Notes: a model not told the origin generated them from the sequence alone. 64,000 bases of DNA from Casuarius casuarius (GCA_003342895.1 PTFA01000031.1:4878678-4942677), one strand, 5' to 3'; shown: positions 1 to 14,100, counted from the first letter of the stretch. A program made the numbers and translations.

Positions 1-124
1 ATACAGCTCATTACACAAAATCATTTCCTTCTTTTCTTGTACCCTTCTGTTCTTTTGTTACTGCTTTTACTGTACCATATCATCTTTCTAGGACAGCTAA
101 GTGCTCTTTCCTCTTGTAAAGTTT

Positions 125-145
125 AAAAAAAAAAAAAAAAAAAAA
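125..145. repeat. poly-A homopolymer, 21 bp
   Basis: An uninterrupted run of 21 A residues. No recognisable retroelement body lies directly 5' of it within the window, so it may be a simple homopolymer or the tail of an element that starts outside. The length is probably polymorphic. Confidence 0.9.
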
Positions 146-2278
146 CATAAACAAAACTGAAATGGCACACGGTTGAATCTGAACAGAATTACTAAATAAC
201 TGTCTTCCAGTCATGGAAAATGAAATTATACTACTCTTCTGCAGGCTAATCTGAGTCTAATCACCATATCCGCTAAAACCAAGCCTGGCTCCATCTCTAG
301 CAAACAGGTCAGTGTCCAACCACAGGTTATTGTGCTAGACCCAGGCTGTTCCTGTGGCAGGAGAGCAGGTCAGGTACCATATTAGTCTCATCCTGGCCTC
401 ACAATCTGTGACCACGCAGTACGTATCCCTCAGACCAGAGCTCCTGTGGCTCTGCTAAGGGATAGATAATGTTAACGGGAAGAGGGGACGGCAGATCACA
501 CTACGAGGCTTTTGCATGAGCCTAATTCCTGCAACAGTCACAGTGCACAGAGAGAGCAAGGAGGAATGAGGCAGGAGATGAACAGTTCTATCCAAACCCT
601 TGTCTGCCAGCAGGAGCCTGGGAAGGCCAATTGCAGAAGATGCTAAGTATGAGAGTGACACAACATACACAGGGTTTTAAATCAGCAGACAATTTTTTGC
701 CCCCTCTCCCTCCAGCACTGCGTCTTCAAGTCTGGCCACTGGACTTGACACAAGACACGAGGCATGCTAGCTGAATATTGTGCAGCACTTCAAGATCCTA
801 TCTGCTAGGGGCCTACAATGGCTGATGGCTATTACTACTTTTAAAGCGCACACTATCTCTCAGGGGATTTGAACTGAAGTAGCTGTCTCCTGGAAATTTT
901 CCATCGCTTAGTTTGCACAGCCATTGCTCAAGAAGCATCGAGTGGTGGAGTCTGAAAGAGAAGAGGTGCTTAGGACAGCACTATCTATTCCCTGTTATAT
1001 AGTCTGGCCTGTTTCTTAACATTACACAGGCACCAATCTTATGTTGATGACAGTTGTAATTGATGTACCAACCTCTTATCTCCAACATACATGCTTACCT
1101 GATGGTGTGTGATTGTTGCAGCTACATAGGTTTTCAGCTAGAACAGCCTCTGCAGAATGCGTTCTGCAATGGTGGGTATTTTTAATGTATATTACACTAT
1201 TATAAATAGACTGAGAGCTAAATCCTGGAACTAGCCCATGGTATTAATTCTAATTTAGTTTGGGCCTGATTCCAAGTGGGTGACTATGCATGCAAACATT
1301 CGTCTGAGTGTACAATTGGCTGTTATGAACACAAAATTATTTCTTGTGCTCATGCATGCATAATTTACATGCACTAATTTAGACACCAAAGTAACTCCCT
1401 AGCAGAATTCCACTGATCAGATTTAACTTGAAGACTGCTGTTAAAAAAAAAAAAAAATCACAGTTGTATATCCTTTAGCTGCATAAAAATGAAGTAACTG
1501 AGAAATTCACTGCTGTTTCTACAGCTAGAAAACCTTCAGTATAAACCTCTTACTTTTCAGCTGATTGTTGTTTCCCCACCCCATCCCAAATCCCCCAGTT
1601 ATTTTTTCCCATGCAATTTAATTTCTACTAATGTATATTTTAGATTGTGGCATACAAGCATTGTTACTCATTAAAAATAATCAATAGAAAGTGAATACTG
1701 TTAAGTAATATGTTTCCTAGCATCTACATTTTAGGTTCAACAACAGACCCTCTCAAGAACCAACAGTTGGCTTTGCGTTTTTGAAATGAAATATCACCAC
1801 CTTGCACCCCAGTGAGCCTTAAGTAACCTATGCATCTTAATCTAAGAAAAATCTAATGTGCATCAGGAAAATCGTCAAGATAAATATATTAGGCAAGTTG
1901 CGCTGATGAACAAAGTGATATTATTTCTCTTCAATTAATTCTCACACTAAAGTTGAGTTATTTACAAAATAAATTAATAAACATTGATTAAACATATGTT
2001 TGATTAGCTGTCTAGAATATTGCATTTTGTCAGAAAGAATGTAGAAATCATGCAGAATCATCACAATTAGCACAAAAGTACTCCTTGAAACAGGACCTAA
2101 GAAAACAAAGAGACTAATTTTTCCAAACTCCTTGTGTTCTTCACAGTCCTAGAGAACTGCATGCCTGTTGCTGCACTAATACTCCCTTTTTGGCCACCTT
2201 TATTTAAAAAGGGGGGTTAATTGTTTTAAATTACAAGATAATTTTAAGGGAATTCTAGGAAAAGATGCGAGTTATGAA

Positions 2279-2334
2279 TAAGAGAGTATTTAAAATTATA
2301 TATTTATATATTTTTATATATATATTTAAAGTAT
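2279..2334. repeat. AT-rich low-complexity tract
   Basis: The tract is made almost only of TA and TTTA/TATA units and looks like a degenerate AT microsatellite. No gene or transposon end is visible at its borders. Confidence 0.75.
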
Positions 2335-3256
2335 TTGGCAGAAAAATGCTCTCATCTCTTTTGGAGTGTTTGAGGGATTTTAGGCGTGAGGGGATAAATA
2401 CCAGGGGTAGTAACTGAGATTTTACTGCAGCTTTCCCAATATTTAGTATTTGTCAAAGTCCTACATCTGGGGTAGTGTGAAAATGTAAAAATCCTCCTTT
2501 TCTTTATGGTGAACTTCTAGTTCTTAAGTTTTCAGAGAATCTAGAAAACGTAAACTCTAAAGGCCCAAAAAACATCAGACAAATTTAAAAGAAACCATGC
2601 TTTTTTAGCGCTTGGGATAAGAAATCAGAGATAAAACACACTAAGATGCAAGCAGGGAGCTAGCAGAGGAAGAGATGTGTGTGCTGGCTTGTGTGCTGCA
2701 CACAGCAAAGCAGAATTGTACACAGCTCATGCAGAGCTGTCCCCAGGTCTCTGCCCCGCTTCCAGTTCACAGGGGAGATGCATCTGGAGAGATCTGCACA
2801 AGACAGGCAAAGAACTTAAGCACATCCAGAAAACAGAATGGGACAGACCGGAAGCCTTACACTGTTTCTCATTTGTAGAAATGCCCTTCCCTTGATCAAC
2901 TCCTTTCTCACAAACAGCAGAAAAGACAGCATAGCATTTCACACCTAATTATCAACCAATACTACAGTTGAAAACACACCGTGTAAGACTAACACTTGTG
3001 AGAAGTCTTGTCAAGAACATTTTCTTCAGGAGAGATGGGATTACACCCAAGGTGGAAGAATACCAAAATGCAGCCAAGATGATGCTCCCGAGGGACACAG
3101 ATGGTGATGGTTATTTTTATTAGACTTGGGCCTAAACTAATTCTCTTCACTCTCGCTCTTAGATTTTTTGGATCATAGATCGACAATTCTGCTCCCATGC
3201 TGAGCGCATTTGATATGTTTCAGTGAGACGCAATCTTCTGTGATAAATATTAGTCT

Positions 3257-3340
3257 GGATCCTGCAAACATTTGCACAGGTGAATAACTTAGAGCATATC
3301 TGACTGCAAAGTCATTTCATTGCCAAAATGTTTGTAGGAA
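3257..3340. repeat. short inverted-repeat element (MITE-like), ancient
   Basis: The left arm TCCTGCAAACATTT (3260-3273) is matched at the right end by AAATGTTTGTAGGA (3326-3339), whose reverse complement differs at one of 14 positions. About 52 bp lie between the arms, so the unit is about 80 bp with terminal inverted repeats. From memory, the arm resembles a motif (ATCCTGCAAACACTTA-like) that recurs in amniote introns, but I cannot assign a database family. The inverted ends are seen directly; calling it a DNA-transposon relic is inference. Confidence 0.5.
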
Positions 3341-5950
3341 GGGGCAAGAGGTACAAAAAAGATGGGGAACAGCAATTTTAACAGTTTATCGCTCAAACAA
3401 ACCTGAGTGGAATTTCACGTACAGCAAAGAGATGAGACTTTACTAGTTAGAGAGCCTTCTCCCTTCTGAACTAAAAAACAACTCCTGCAAAAAAACATGG
3501 TTTCATTGTATCAAAAAAGGTTTCCAAGACATTTTACAATAGAAAGCTTTAATAAAAACAATTACAGACATCACAACCAGCTCCTAGTATTCTTTCTTCC
3601 ACAGTAAATGCACAGTAAAAATCTCTTCAAAAAACCCAAACATTTTTCATTTCAATTTAAACAATTTAAATGTCATGCTCCGAGCAGATGTTAATAAATT
3701 AATAAAGATATTGAAACCTGCTTGGTTAGGCAAGAAACCCACTGAGTCAACAACAGACTCCCCTTAGAAAGTCTCCTAAAAGTCCCTTGACAGCTACCAA
3801 ATGTTTGCTTGGGATTGAGGGAATAACTTACTCTATTTGTTGAAAAAAATCTTAGGGGTTGCTTTTTCTTGACATTAAAAGGATCTTATATGACACATTA
3901 CATGTAATAGCCCTTGGCTTGCCCTGTAAGTTACTGCAATTCAGGTAGCTATGGTTAACGCTGTACTCGGCCTGAGCAAACAGGCCCTGCAGCAAACTGT
4001 CTTCACTCTGTCTACTTATGAAAAGTCATAGGGACACAGCTAAGCCATACAAGTAATGTAGCCCACTAGTCTACCAGTTCTTTTATAGACTCTGCACAAA
4101 ATGGCTCAGATGTTCAGAGGGACTCTCCAGCGCTCTGAAGGCAGCCTTCTGACCATCAGTAGTTCACAGGCCAGATCTCTGCTGTTGTCTACCAACAGAA
4201 AGGCACTTGCCTTTTATGTGAAGCCTCCTCTCTCTGAATATTGTATTGATCTGGGGCTGGTTTTATTTGATATCATGCTGAATCTCTCACTAGGGTTTGT
4301 GTTTCTCTTTCCGGTGCCAAATCCCTTCTGCTTCTCAAACAGTTTTGTAGCATGCCCTCAACCTTGGCAGATCCCTGTCAAAGTTCTTGGCTCAAACGCC
4401 CACCTTTTAAATTGCCTTTCACTAAAAAGGTCTTTGCCTACGGTGGCTTAACAACCACTGTTTCTGAAGAGTAAAAGAAACCAGTCATCCCAACTAAATT
4501 GACAGTAAGACTTCCATCTGTTTCCTGAAATCCAGGCTCTAGAGCTCCTGATGAAAAGTTTTTTGATTTCCTTTCTCCACATGATAACACAAATTGAATA
4601 TATACCTCCCTTACTACACATGGACAAGTTAAAATTAAAAATAAAGATACGATTATCACAAAGATGAGAAGTGGACCAAAGTGTCTCTTCATAACTACTC
4701 TAAAGTTAATAAAGTTGTAGAAATGAATTTGGCTCAAGCTCACCATGCATTTAAAAGTGATTACAAAAATTAGGCTATCTTCTATTTAGATGTCAGTGGT
4801 TACAAACACTAAGCATTCCTTTTTCTTAAAATTACAGCTTGCAGACACCACAAAATTACCTTCTCACATGCATAAAGCACTTAAATTAGCTTTATTACTA
4901 TCCTTCTTTCCTTTAAAGCACAAGGCAGTGACTTGCCTGTCTCCAGGGAAAGAAAGAGTAAACCAAAAGTGAAAACAGAAGCTGGTGATTTTACAAATTT
5001 CTCAAAGTTCTGAGTAGCAACTCTAGTGTGACAGAAACTCCAAGTTAGAGAGACATGAATAACCAGAAGCAATCAAAACCTTCTGATTTTTTATCATATA
5101 TTCATCTTTATTGCTACCACAATGGCATATGAGGAAGACAGAAATGAAATTTTACAAGATGACTCTAACCCCAGCAACACAGGCTGAGTAAAAAAAGAGC
5201 AGGCTGCAGCAGATAGCCCAAGAAACAGCTCACCAACCAAACCATGGCTGTAGGTACCACAGCACAGTTATCTTTCTGTTTTCATATGCTGAATAAGAAA
5301 CTCTCCATAGTTGAGTTATTCATCTGGCATCCTTTGAATGGCCAAAGCCTTAAGCTTCAGAGTATATCATCAGGCACCTTTACCTTTTGCTCTGGCCCCA
5401 GGCACTCAGCCGAGATCCAGCTTTGTGGGTCATCAAAAGGGAAGGGGCTACATTCTTTCAGAGTTGATTTCAAGTCCTCAAAAACAGAACAAGCAAGCTA
5501 CAAAAAAGTTAGTCTAGAAAGACAGTGTGCACCCTATGACACTCCCCAATTTCTATTGTGCTTCATGTCAAAAAGCAGCTCAGAAGTTTGGGTTTAGCTT
5601 TTTTCCCCTCTCACATCACCCATCAACCAAGGTAGACAAGCTGACCAATGATTCTGCCCAGGCTCTGTTTTTTACTGGAGGAGAGATGGCAATACCTGGT
5701 AGGGATTGCTCTCCCAGTCCTGGGAGTAAGGGGTTTATGTAATCGGTAACTGAGCCCTAAAGGATGGATGTGAAAGAAGACAGCCTAAGGCTAGGTAACA
5801 TTTAATTCAGTCTCTGAACCAGAGAGAACTTCCCTGATTATATTACTCCAGACACTGAACTCACATTCCACAACGATAAAGCATTTTTGTGCAAACCTCA
5901 AAGAAGTCACACTGAATGTCATAGACAAGTCATTATTTTAGGAAACTGTC

Positions 5951-5964
5951 ACAACAGGGGGCAG
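5951..5964 (+). promoter_or_regulatory. CTCF-like core motif
   Basis: ACAACAGGGGGCAG matches the CTCF core CCASYAGRKGGCRS at 12 of 14 positions, including the whole AGGGGGCAG half. Binding cannot be judged from the motif alone. It lies in ordinary AT-rich DNA, which makes a G-rich core stand out. Confidence 0.35.
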
Positions 5965-7659
5965 AAAAGTAATATGAGAACACTAACATGAGCCTTTTTA
6001 AAGTGCCTCCTACAAATCACGGAGGCAGTAGAAATAGCAATTCAAAAAAGACAACCCCCGGTTTTATTTTAAGGTTGGATTTGAAAGCAAGTCACAATAA
6101 GAACCAGGCACTTATTTGGTAAGTGATATGAGAGATTGGAGCTTTTTTTCCTCCTCCTGTAACCATCTTCATTGTTTTTCTTCTCCCCACATACATAGCT
6201 TTCGCTGTCTAAACTATGTCTGTGCTATGAGAACAGAAACTCTGGTGTGATCTTTCAGAAACCTGCCTAAGAAATGCAGCAAGCCCTGGTACTTGCATGG
6301 GGTAGGAACCTTTCTGCCTCCTCCCACTGCCCCAGAGAGGATTGTGTGCTCTGCATCCCCATGGCCAGCCAGTTCAGCTGCCTGGTGAGAAAAGTTGAAC
6401 AGAGGCAAAACCTCACCCTGTAGCAGCATTAAGCAGGACCAGTTCTCGACTCTCAGAAGCCTTCAGAAGAAGGTATGGAGCAAGCTCTGCCCCTTGTTGT
6501 AATCATACTCCTTCTTGCTTTCTTCATCCAAGTTCTTTAGAAAGCAATTCTAAAGGCTCTGGGGAAGAGGCATTATATTTAGGGGCAGCCTACCACCCTT
6601 TTGCTATATCCTCACCAACTTGGCCATAACCTTTGGAATTCCATCCCCCTACCCATGAAGCAAAAGGTAGAGTGTTCATTACCTCTGCAGTCTTCACAGT
6701 CACTACAGCCTACAGTCATTTAGCCTTTTTTGAGGACAGTTACATGGTGGTTGGAGATGGCTGCTTTTTGGGGTAGTTGCTGGAACTTCCACCAACATGA
6801 GCAAAAATGTCAAAGTCTAGGGAGAAAAGCTCCTGAGACACAACCATTACAGGACCAGAAATTACAGCTGAGGAATCTCTTGGAATAGCAAAGGGCCACT
6901 AACCTTACTAAACCTAAATTACATTTTAAATGAAAGTGACAAAGTACTGCTTGCTATGTGACACAGTGGAACAATAAAGTGAAGAAAAGGGATACCCTTA
7001 TCTTTTAAAGACCACTCTGAGAATCACCAAAAAGTGTATTCCCTCAGCATCAAATTAAATCAAGAGAAGCAGAAATTGTTTCAACTGTGCAGTGTCTCCA
7101 CAGTTATGTAAAATTCATCTTTCTTCTGTTCCCATATAGGTCATTTCATTGAATATCTTTTCCATAAGAAAACAGCAAACATTATCTCTGTAGCATTCTT
7201 TCAGTCCCAAACCTGTTCAAGATGGCAGTACACCAGCTTGCATAATTTACCATATCTAGCTGTTTTTCAGCAGATTTTATTAAGGCTTAATTCGTTCCTG
7301 CAGGAGTTGAAATTTGCAACCATTAGCACAGTGGCTGAAGGCAGATTTATGTACTGTTTTCCATGCATGCAAGTAAGATTGTCTGAATTTAGAAATCTCT
7401 GCACAATACCTGACTGCACACCGTAACAGGTACTGTTTGGTATTTGGACAAATTAGAAGCTTTTGTTGACACAGATGGATCTTTTACTCCACCAGAAAAT
7501 CTATCTAGGTGACTGCTGATTGCCAAAGTTAAGTAGTCCCAAACTCTGCCTGTAGCTCCCAGTTAAATGCACGGACTTTTGGGTTAGCTGGTTTGTTTTC
7601 ATGATAAAGAGAGGAAGGACTATGGGCTGGAGATTATCACACTGACAGGAAGAGTCAGC

Positions 7660-7740
7660 AAGTTGAAAACACCAAGTTCAAAATCTAGCTCTGCCACAGA
7701 ACTTCCTGTGCCATCAATTTAATCTGCGTGCTGCAAAACG
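7660..7740 (+). repeat. possible MIR-like SINE remnant
   Basis: The segment carries TTCAAAATCTAGCTCTGCCA, then a stretch ending near TTTAATCTGCGTGCTGCAAA. The order resembles the MIR/CORE-SINE body (TTCGAATCCTGGCTCTGCCA, then a TTAATCTCTCTGTGCC region). Divergence is high, so this is a weak call based on remembered consensus. Confidence 0.3.
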
Positions 7741-9610
7741 CGAATACTCACAATGCCTCCTCGATGCCACTTGTCTAACATCTCACACATTCAGACAGCA
7801 AACTGCTTCACAGCAAGGGTTGTGTTTTATTTTGTGCACTTCCCAGGCACACAGCAATTCTGATCTCTGCTGGGGTCCCTAGAAGTACCTTCTATGAAGG
7901 TTATGATTCATTCACCCTTCATACACATTTTTGGAACATTGAGGCATTCCATGCAAGTATTCCCTTAAAAAGCAAGATTTTGCACTGGCTACAGTTCCGC
8001 ACCTAGCCGTATTTTGTAGTGAGCCTGCACCTCCAACATTCTCACTGGGGCCAAAAGGCCATGATTTAACTGCAGGTTTTCAAGCTCGTGTAAATCCAGT
8101 TTTATATTTTCCTCAAGGCTCCAAAAACCAGGGAAATGGGTTAGTGCTGTCCTGTGAGCTGCAGCTTTACTGACCAAGTCTGATATTCAAAGAGCTATAT
8201 GAAGAACAATGATATGAAGTTTAACTTATACAGATGACTCAAAATAAGAGTGGGGGGAGGGGCTTAAAAAAATTCAGAGAGCTTTCTAAGCTTTCTACAG
8301 TTTTGCGATATCCACGACCTCCTTAAAGAGCACAACATAGTGAGATGCAGAGATGCTTACCTCCAAATGATCAAATGTGGGTATAAAAATTATAGCTGTG
8401 TTGGAACTAACATGCACAAACTGCTTCCCAACCAAATTCATGCACTTACAGAGAGTTAAATGTTTTTGCACCTCCTTGTATCATGCAGCTTCCATTTTGA
8501 CCAAGACTGAACCTCCCACACCTCATCATAGATTGAGAAATCTGATCAAAGGATCCTTGGACTGTTACATGTACGGCTCTTAAACATGCTAAGGCAGCAA
8601 GCCAATCAACAGCACTTCAATAAGCATTAAAACTAGAAAATTAAGACGTTTGGCTGACTTTAAATTAAACTGATTTTATATTAACATTTATTTCTCAACT
8701 TCCAAGGGATTCAGTATGACCCATTAAAAAAAACCAAAACACTAGTAACTCTCTATGAACACTTTTTTCTGTGAAGAACAGTAAAGGCAGCAAAGATCTG
8801 ATGCAGCTTGATTAACTGCAGAGTCCATAGTTAATCACAACAATCAACATTAAAGGATGAAGGATTAAGTTAAAGGGTGAAGACATATCTCAAGTGTCTT
8901 TTTAGACTGAAACAGTAAAAAAGGTTTTAAACAGATCCTTGCTCAAACCAAACAAATGAGTTTCTGAGGTCTGTATTTCAAGCACTTACAAGCTGTTCCT
9001 TACGGGTTTGGTAGTTTCTTCTCCTAGAAACCTGTAGGAACAAAACTATGGATTCTTCCCTCAGTGTGCAAGTAACAGTCAGGCTCCTTCTTACTGCTTC
9101 TCTCCTCTAGTGCCATTAACTTCGGCTGTACAGTACATCCTATTCATTGAGAGGGAATTCTCTTGTCTAAGAGAGTTTTCTTACCCAAACCTAATGCTAG
9201 TCTGATGGGTAGAAACTTTTCAGAGGAACAAAGATTGGATTTAAAAAACACTAAAGGAAGGATAGAGAGGGACCTGACCTCACCCAGGTTTAGGCTCTTG
9301 CAAGGGACCTAGGCAGAGAAACCTGTAGTTTCTTGATCTTGGTGAGGAGACATGTACCTTGTTGTTCTGCCTGAGGCAGCTCTGAACAGGGATGTAAGCA
9401 GAAATCAGTATAATTTCTAGGTCACACCAAACTACCGCATTAGAAGCCTCCATGCTTAAGGCAGCAGCCAAATGTTCGGTTTCTTGTTATTGTGAACTTG
9501 AACTTGGGAATCTCAATTCCATATACAGCCTGCTTTAATTAACCAAGTTTACACTTTTTAGTTCACAAGCTTGGCAAGTTTAACTAATTTTCACTGAACA
9601 TAGTCCTAGT

Positions 9611-9650
9611 GCCCTGATTCTGCATAGCACTTCAGCTCAGGACTACCTTC
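9611..9650 (+). repeat. trace of an ancient interspersed repeat
   Basis: CCTGATTCTGCATAGCACTT resembles a motif seen widely in amniote non-coding DNA (CTGATTCTGCAAAGCACTTA-like). Only one end is recognisable. It may belong with the similar traces near 17.39, 21.39 and 29.89 kb. Confidence 0.25.
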
Positions 9651-10768
9651 AGACATGCCACAGGCCAACCAAATTCAGCAGAATTACTTGTGTACCATTT
9701 ATTGCTGGTATTACTTGCTGGTGCAAGACTGACCTTATGAACCACATACCACGATCTTCACAGGACTGAGAACTAAAGCTCATAACACACTCCAAAGAGG
9801 CAAGAGGGACTCAGTTTCAAGAATGGCTCAGCTCTACAATGGTTCAGGGATGGGGGAAGACAGTAATTTTGCAGAGGTCCCTGCACCTCGCTACAGGAGG
9901 AGCCAAGTATACTCAGCAGCCTCTGCACCAGCTCAGCCTCACGCTGCTCAAGTGTCTCAGGGAGCACCAGCTGGCCACTCTCAAATCACAATGCACATCC
10001 CAACAAAGTGTGCAAACACCAAACAACAGAAACAGTTCCAGTCCCAACAAGCCTGTAACGTAAATACAAAGCAAACACGTAGGAACGGCCAGAAAGGAGA
10101 ATACAAAGGAACACAAAGCACTATCTGGCAGTGAGACGAACCATGGTCACTCTATTCCTATGGTCTAATCACTGTTCATTTTTGGATATGCCACATGGCA
10201 AGGAGAAGCATGAAGGAAAATCTGAGGTGGCTTTGCAGTGCTTTCAATTTGTTTTGGCAGGAGAGATTCTCCCAAGCATGAGGGCAGAATATGAGAAAGT
10301 ATAAAGGACCTTACTAACATCTGAGGCCATATGGCAGCTTTTACACCCTCAAAGGAAGCACCAATACAAAACTTCTCCCATTCTGATGTCCTTCTGTACT
10401 TCTTCCTTCTCCTCAGTGGAGAGAAAGGCCAGGATACTAAGAAACACACAGTTATAGGAGCAGCTAGAATTCTAAGAGCCATGCATCTTGCAAGGAAAAT
10501 TCCAGGATTACTGGTAATAAAAAATAAATTTTAAGAGAGTCATAAGAATATTTTTTTAAATTCAATGATTTTACTGCTGGTGAGATTCTACAGAGACACA
10601 CTGGAACTCCGGCCTAGAAGGAATTTTGGAAGCAAAATCTGAAGCTAGATTTAAAATATTTATAAAATAAGGTCTTGTCTTTTAGGATTGGAATAATCTA
10701 TCCTTATCCGGAACAAGCTTCATCATGTTTTATTAAGTACCTTTAAAAGTTTGATTTAGTATGTCTCT

Positions 10769-10788
10769 AAAAAAAAAAAAAAAAAAAA
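10769..10788. repeat. poly-A homopolymer, 20 bp
   Basis: A run of 20 A residues with no identifiable LINE or SINE body upstream. Confidence 0.9.
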
Positions 10789-12262
10789 TTCAAAGACTCC
10801 ATTGGGCTTCTGAACAGTGAAATAACCAAGATTTCTCTGGAAGAAAAACAGAGAAGTCAGTGCTTCAGTATGAGACCACAGGATCCCTGAATAAGGGCTT
10901 TGGCTTTCCCCTACACTCTCTCATGGTGAAACACTGAGGACTGAAGGAAGGTTAACCAATCCCCCAGCAAAAGTGACAGCAGCTACACAACTTATCTAAA
11001 TTGTTTCAGTAGATCCTGGTTTCCAAACAATCTCAGCTGGCAGAATTGGCCATCACAGCTTATTTCCCCATTCTGCTCTCACAACAGATGTTTCGATCAT
11101 CACCTCATACTAAGTAATAGTGCCTTGTAAGAAAGAGGGGAAAAAAAAGGTTTTGACAGTCTTCTATACCCTTACCATGACTTCACTTCTTTGGATATTT
11201 TTGTGAAGGACAAATTGTTTTCATTAATTGAAGCTGTGCATCCTAGATTTTACAGGGAAGACTTCTCAACAACAAATCACAACCCCTCTTTGCAAGGAAT
11301 CAAAAAATATCCCCACTAAAGAAATGCACCTAGGAGAAAACACAAGGACTTGACCAAAAAAAAAAAAAATACAAAGCCTCATTAAAAATGAATGAACATT
11401 AGTTCAAGACGGCTCAGATATGAGCACTTTCACATGGACACAGCTGTGAGGAAGCGTCCACAGGGATGCCAAAAACATGGCTATTCCATTCAGTTTAACA
11501 TCTTTATTATTAATCCTCCTGAGGGGCAAAAAGAAATACATTCTCTCAGTCTGCAGATCTCTCTAAACTGAGAGGTGCTCTCAACACCAGGGTGCTGATG
11601 CTCCAACATGCACCCAGTGAGCTTTCAGGGTTGGCTCACTCAGGTCCATGGCAAGTTTCTCAGGATTCCTAAAGCCTCGCATGCTTATGAGGATTAGAAC
11701 TTGAATTCCAAGGAGTTATGCAGGTGCTACAGGTTAACACATCCTTACAGGGTCAGACTTAGCAGACTGCCTGATCTGAAGTCCCTTGAAAGGAATGGGA
11801 CTAAAGTTTTGATCCATGATCTCTGGACAGACCTCTAACAAAGTTCAGGTCGGAAAGTCAATACTTCAGATGGCAAATAAACTGTACAGAAGAATATCCA
11901 ATACTTCAGCTCTTTCAAGCTGGGCAAGTAAAACGTGCCAAGGGTAACACTAGGAAACTATCTTGGACTGGCTGTGAGATGAAATAACTTATTGGGTCAT
12001 TTTCATCACTGATTTATCTGATTGTCAGCCTAAAATGAATAAGCCTAGAAAGCTCATCTTTATACCTTTAAATAACTAGCCTTAAGAAAAAGATACAGAT
12101 AATCTTGCCAAAGTGGCATTTTTCTTTCAACAAAAGCAGGAATTGTAAAACACTGATTACAACCTTGTAAATAGAGGAATAATGCTTTTATTGACTTCTT
12201 TCAAACAACTAAAATTTCTTCAATGGATTCAGCTACACCTAAAGCTTTCTTTTATGTGTAGA

Positions 12263-12310
12263 TACACACACGCACATACACACACACACAGCTTTGGATA
12301 GATAGATACA
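12263..12310. repeat. compound (CA)n / (GATA)n microsatellite
   Basis: A short interrupted CA repeat with ACACACACGCACATAC and CACACACACA blocks is followed within about 10 bp by GGATAGATAGATA. It is a candidate length-polymorphic marker. Confidence 0.85.
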
Positions 12311-14100
12311 AGTCAGGTCCAGTTCAAAACTTTTAAACACTGACAGCATTCAACTCTCACCCTTATGAACCATCCATCGGAAATGCCATATCCAAAGCAG
12401 AGAAACCTCTTAAGACAGTTTAGATTCTATCTTCGCTTTTCATTCAAGGTAAGCAGGGGAGACTCCACAGCCTGCCTGCCCGCAGCACAGAAGCTGAGAT
12501 TTAGCGATAGGCCCTGCCTCTAAGAATTGACTAGACATTTTCATATCACCCCATGTCAAATACACAAAAGGTATTTTGTGAAATAACACAAGCACGAATG
12601 CTAGAAGCCTAAACAAATGGAGATATCTAACTCCATTTTGAGCCTGAATAGTTGTGATAGGTACAATATTCAAACACCACATTTAACCTCCAGATGTGGA
12701 TGTACTCCTGACTCTGTAAGGCTTACCATACTGGAGTAGTGCAGCAGAATGGACACAAAGCCATGGTAAAGAGCTTTTACTAAGCAAATATTAATAGAAG
12801 TAAAATGACAACATAGTTAAGAACAGAGATGTTTTGGTAACAGTTTACAGAATACATCCTTGGCTGCTTTGTCTTGTTTCACACATGACTGACTTGCCTA
12901 AGTGTATCATTGTCTGCTGGTAGGGCAAGGAGCAGCTTGTTTTAAGGACAACCACAGAACACAACTGCAGCCTTCTACTTCTGATGACTGCCAGTACCAC
13001 ATAACCTCATGCTTCCTAAGAACTACTACTGATAGGGTCTTATGTATAACGCACTAGCTGAGGCGTCCAGTGGTTTCTAACCTAAAAACAGGAACTGCCA
13101 GGTGGCTCTTTCTCTCTTGCTCCCATTGGGGATGGAACGCCTTTCTTAATCTGCAACAGCATGAGGATAATGCTAGGGTGTCTCTGGTCCCCTCCAAAGG
13201 TATCTGACTGTGACAGTAGCTCTTACATGGTACTCTCCTAATCCTTATCTGCATGAGGACATAAGATAGCCATTTCATCTCTCTAATGTTTCAGAGAGGA
13301 GGCCCCAGCCCTCGGATAAGCAAACAGATTTAGGCTATGAATCCCCTAGGTTCCAAAAGCAGAGCCAGCACAACCCCTTCTTGCTCACAGAGGGACTCCC
13401 TAAGAGCGACCAGCCGGAAAGGCACTGCAGGAGCCTTTCCTTACATGTGTCTCCTTCCTCCCTTCCCAGCCTCTTGTCCTACTCATTGAGCAGCTCTCCT
13501 TGAACACCTTGGGAAATCCACTTTGGAGAATTAAAAAACAGTAGAGCCAGGACCCTCTGGTAAGAGAAGGGGACTTTGTATAGCTCACTGGAAAGGCACA
13601 GAACAGCCCCATTATCTGATTCATCTCTTTTCCTTGATAACAAAACCCTATACATTTCTCTTTATTCAACCCCACCTCATGCCAAATTATTTAGTCCCTG
13701 TTGCCCTAGACTACTGCATTCTGCAGCCCAACTGCCAACTGACAGAGAAAGGGTAAAAGTGTGCAGACCTGCTCTGCTTTAGCAATACCACACTTTAAAC
13801 CTGACAAAAACGTAGGTGTTCCACTCAGCTGAAAAACTGCATTTGAATAGGTTCTGTTAGAGTCATAGGTTCAAATTTCTTAAAAATTACTTCTTTTATG
13901 TTAACTGTGACTGGTCGGGAACTTGCCTATAATTTCTAGTAATTCTCACAAGACATTTTACAGATTGTATTTACAGTAAAAATAATACTTCCCAGTTCAG
14001 CAAAATTCTACCAACAGGCCTAAGGGAGGTCTCATCTCACATGTTGTATTACAGGATATGCAATAAATGGCTGTTCTTAGACTGGTATATTCAGAAACTA

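Larger units (their letters stand above)
1..3250. other. AT-rich non-coding stretch
   Basis: No coding exon is recognised. The stretch holds two poly-A runs (125-145 and 1443-1457) and an alternating AT tract around 2279-2334. It also has a small perfect hairpin with 8-bp arms CCCTTTTT at 2184-2191 and AAAAAGGG at 2206-2213. A minus-strand donor-like CAG/GTAAGC lies near 1,097 but has no good acceptor beyond it. Reading frames here are short and overlap on both strands, as expected by chance. Confidence 0.6.
3341..9600. other. AT-rich non-coding stretch
   Basis: Short frames only, the longest 117 codons near 5,244-5,597, with no familiar protein motif. A CTCF-like core lies at 5951-5964 and a possible MIR-like trace at 7660-7740. 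Minus-strand donor-like sites (for example GAG/GTAAGC near 8,360) lack convincing acceptors. No tRNA, rRNA or snoRNA signature was noticed. Confidence 0.55.
9651..14095. other. AT-rich non-coding stretch with simple repeats
   Basis: No gene is recognised. It contains a poly-A of 20 (10769-10788), a shorter A run near 11,358-11,370 and a CA/GATA microsatellite pair (12263-12310). A donor-like AAG/GTAAGC at about 12,448 on the + strand has no clear paired acceptor. Overlapping frames of up to 105 codons near 9.8-10.5 kb occur on both strands and show no familiar protein features. Confidence 0.55.
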
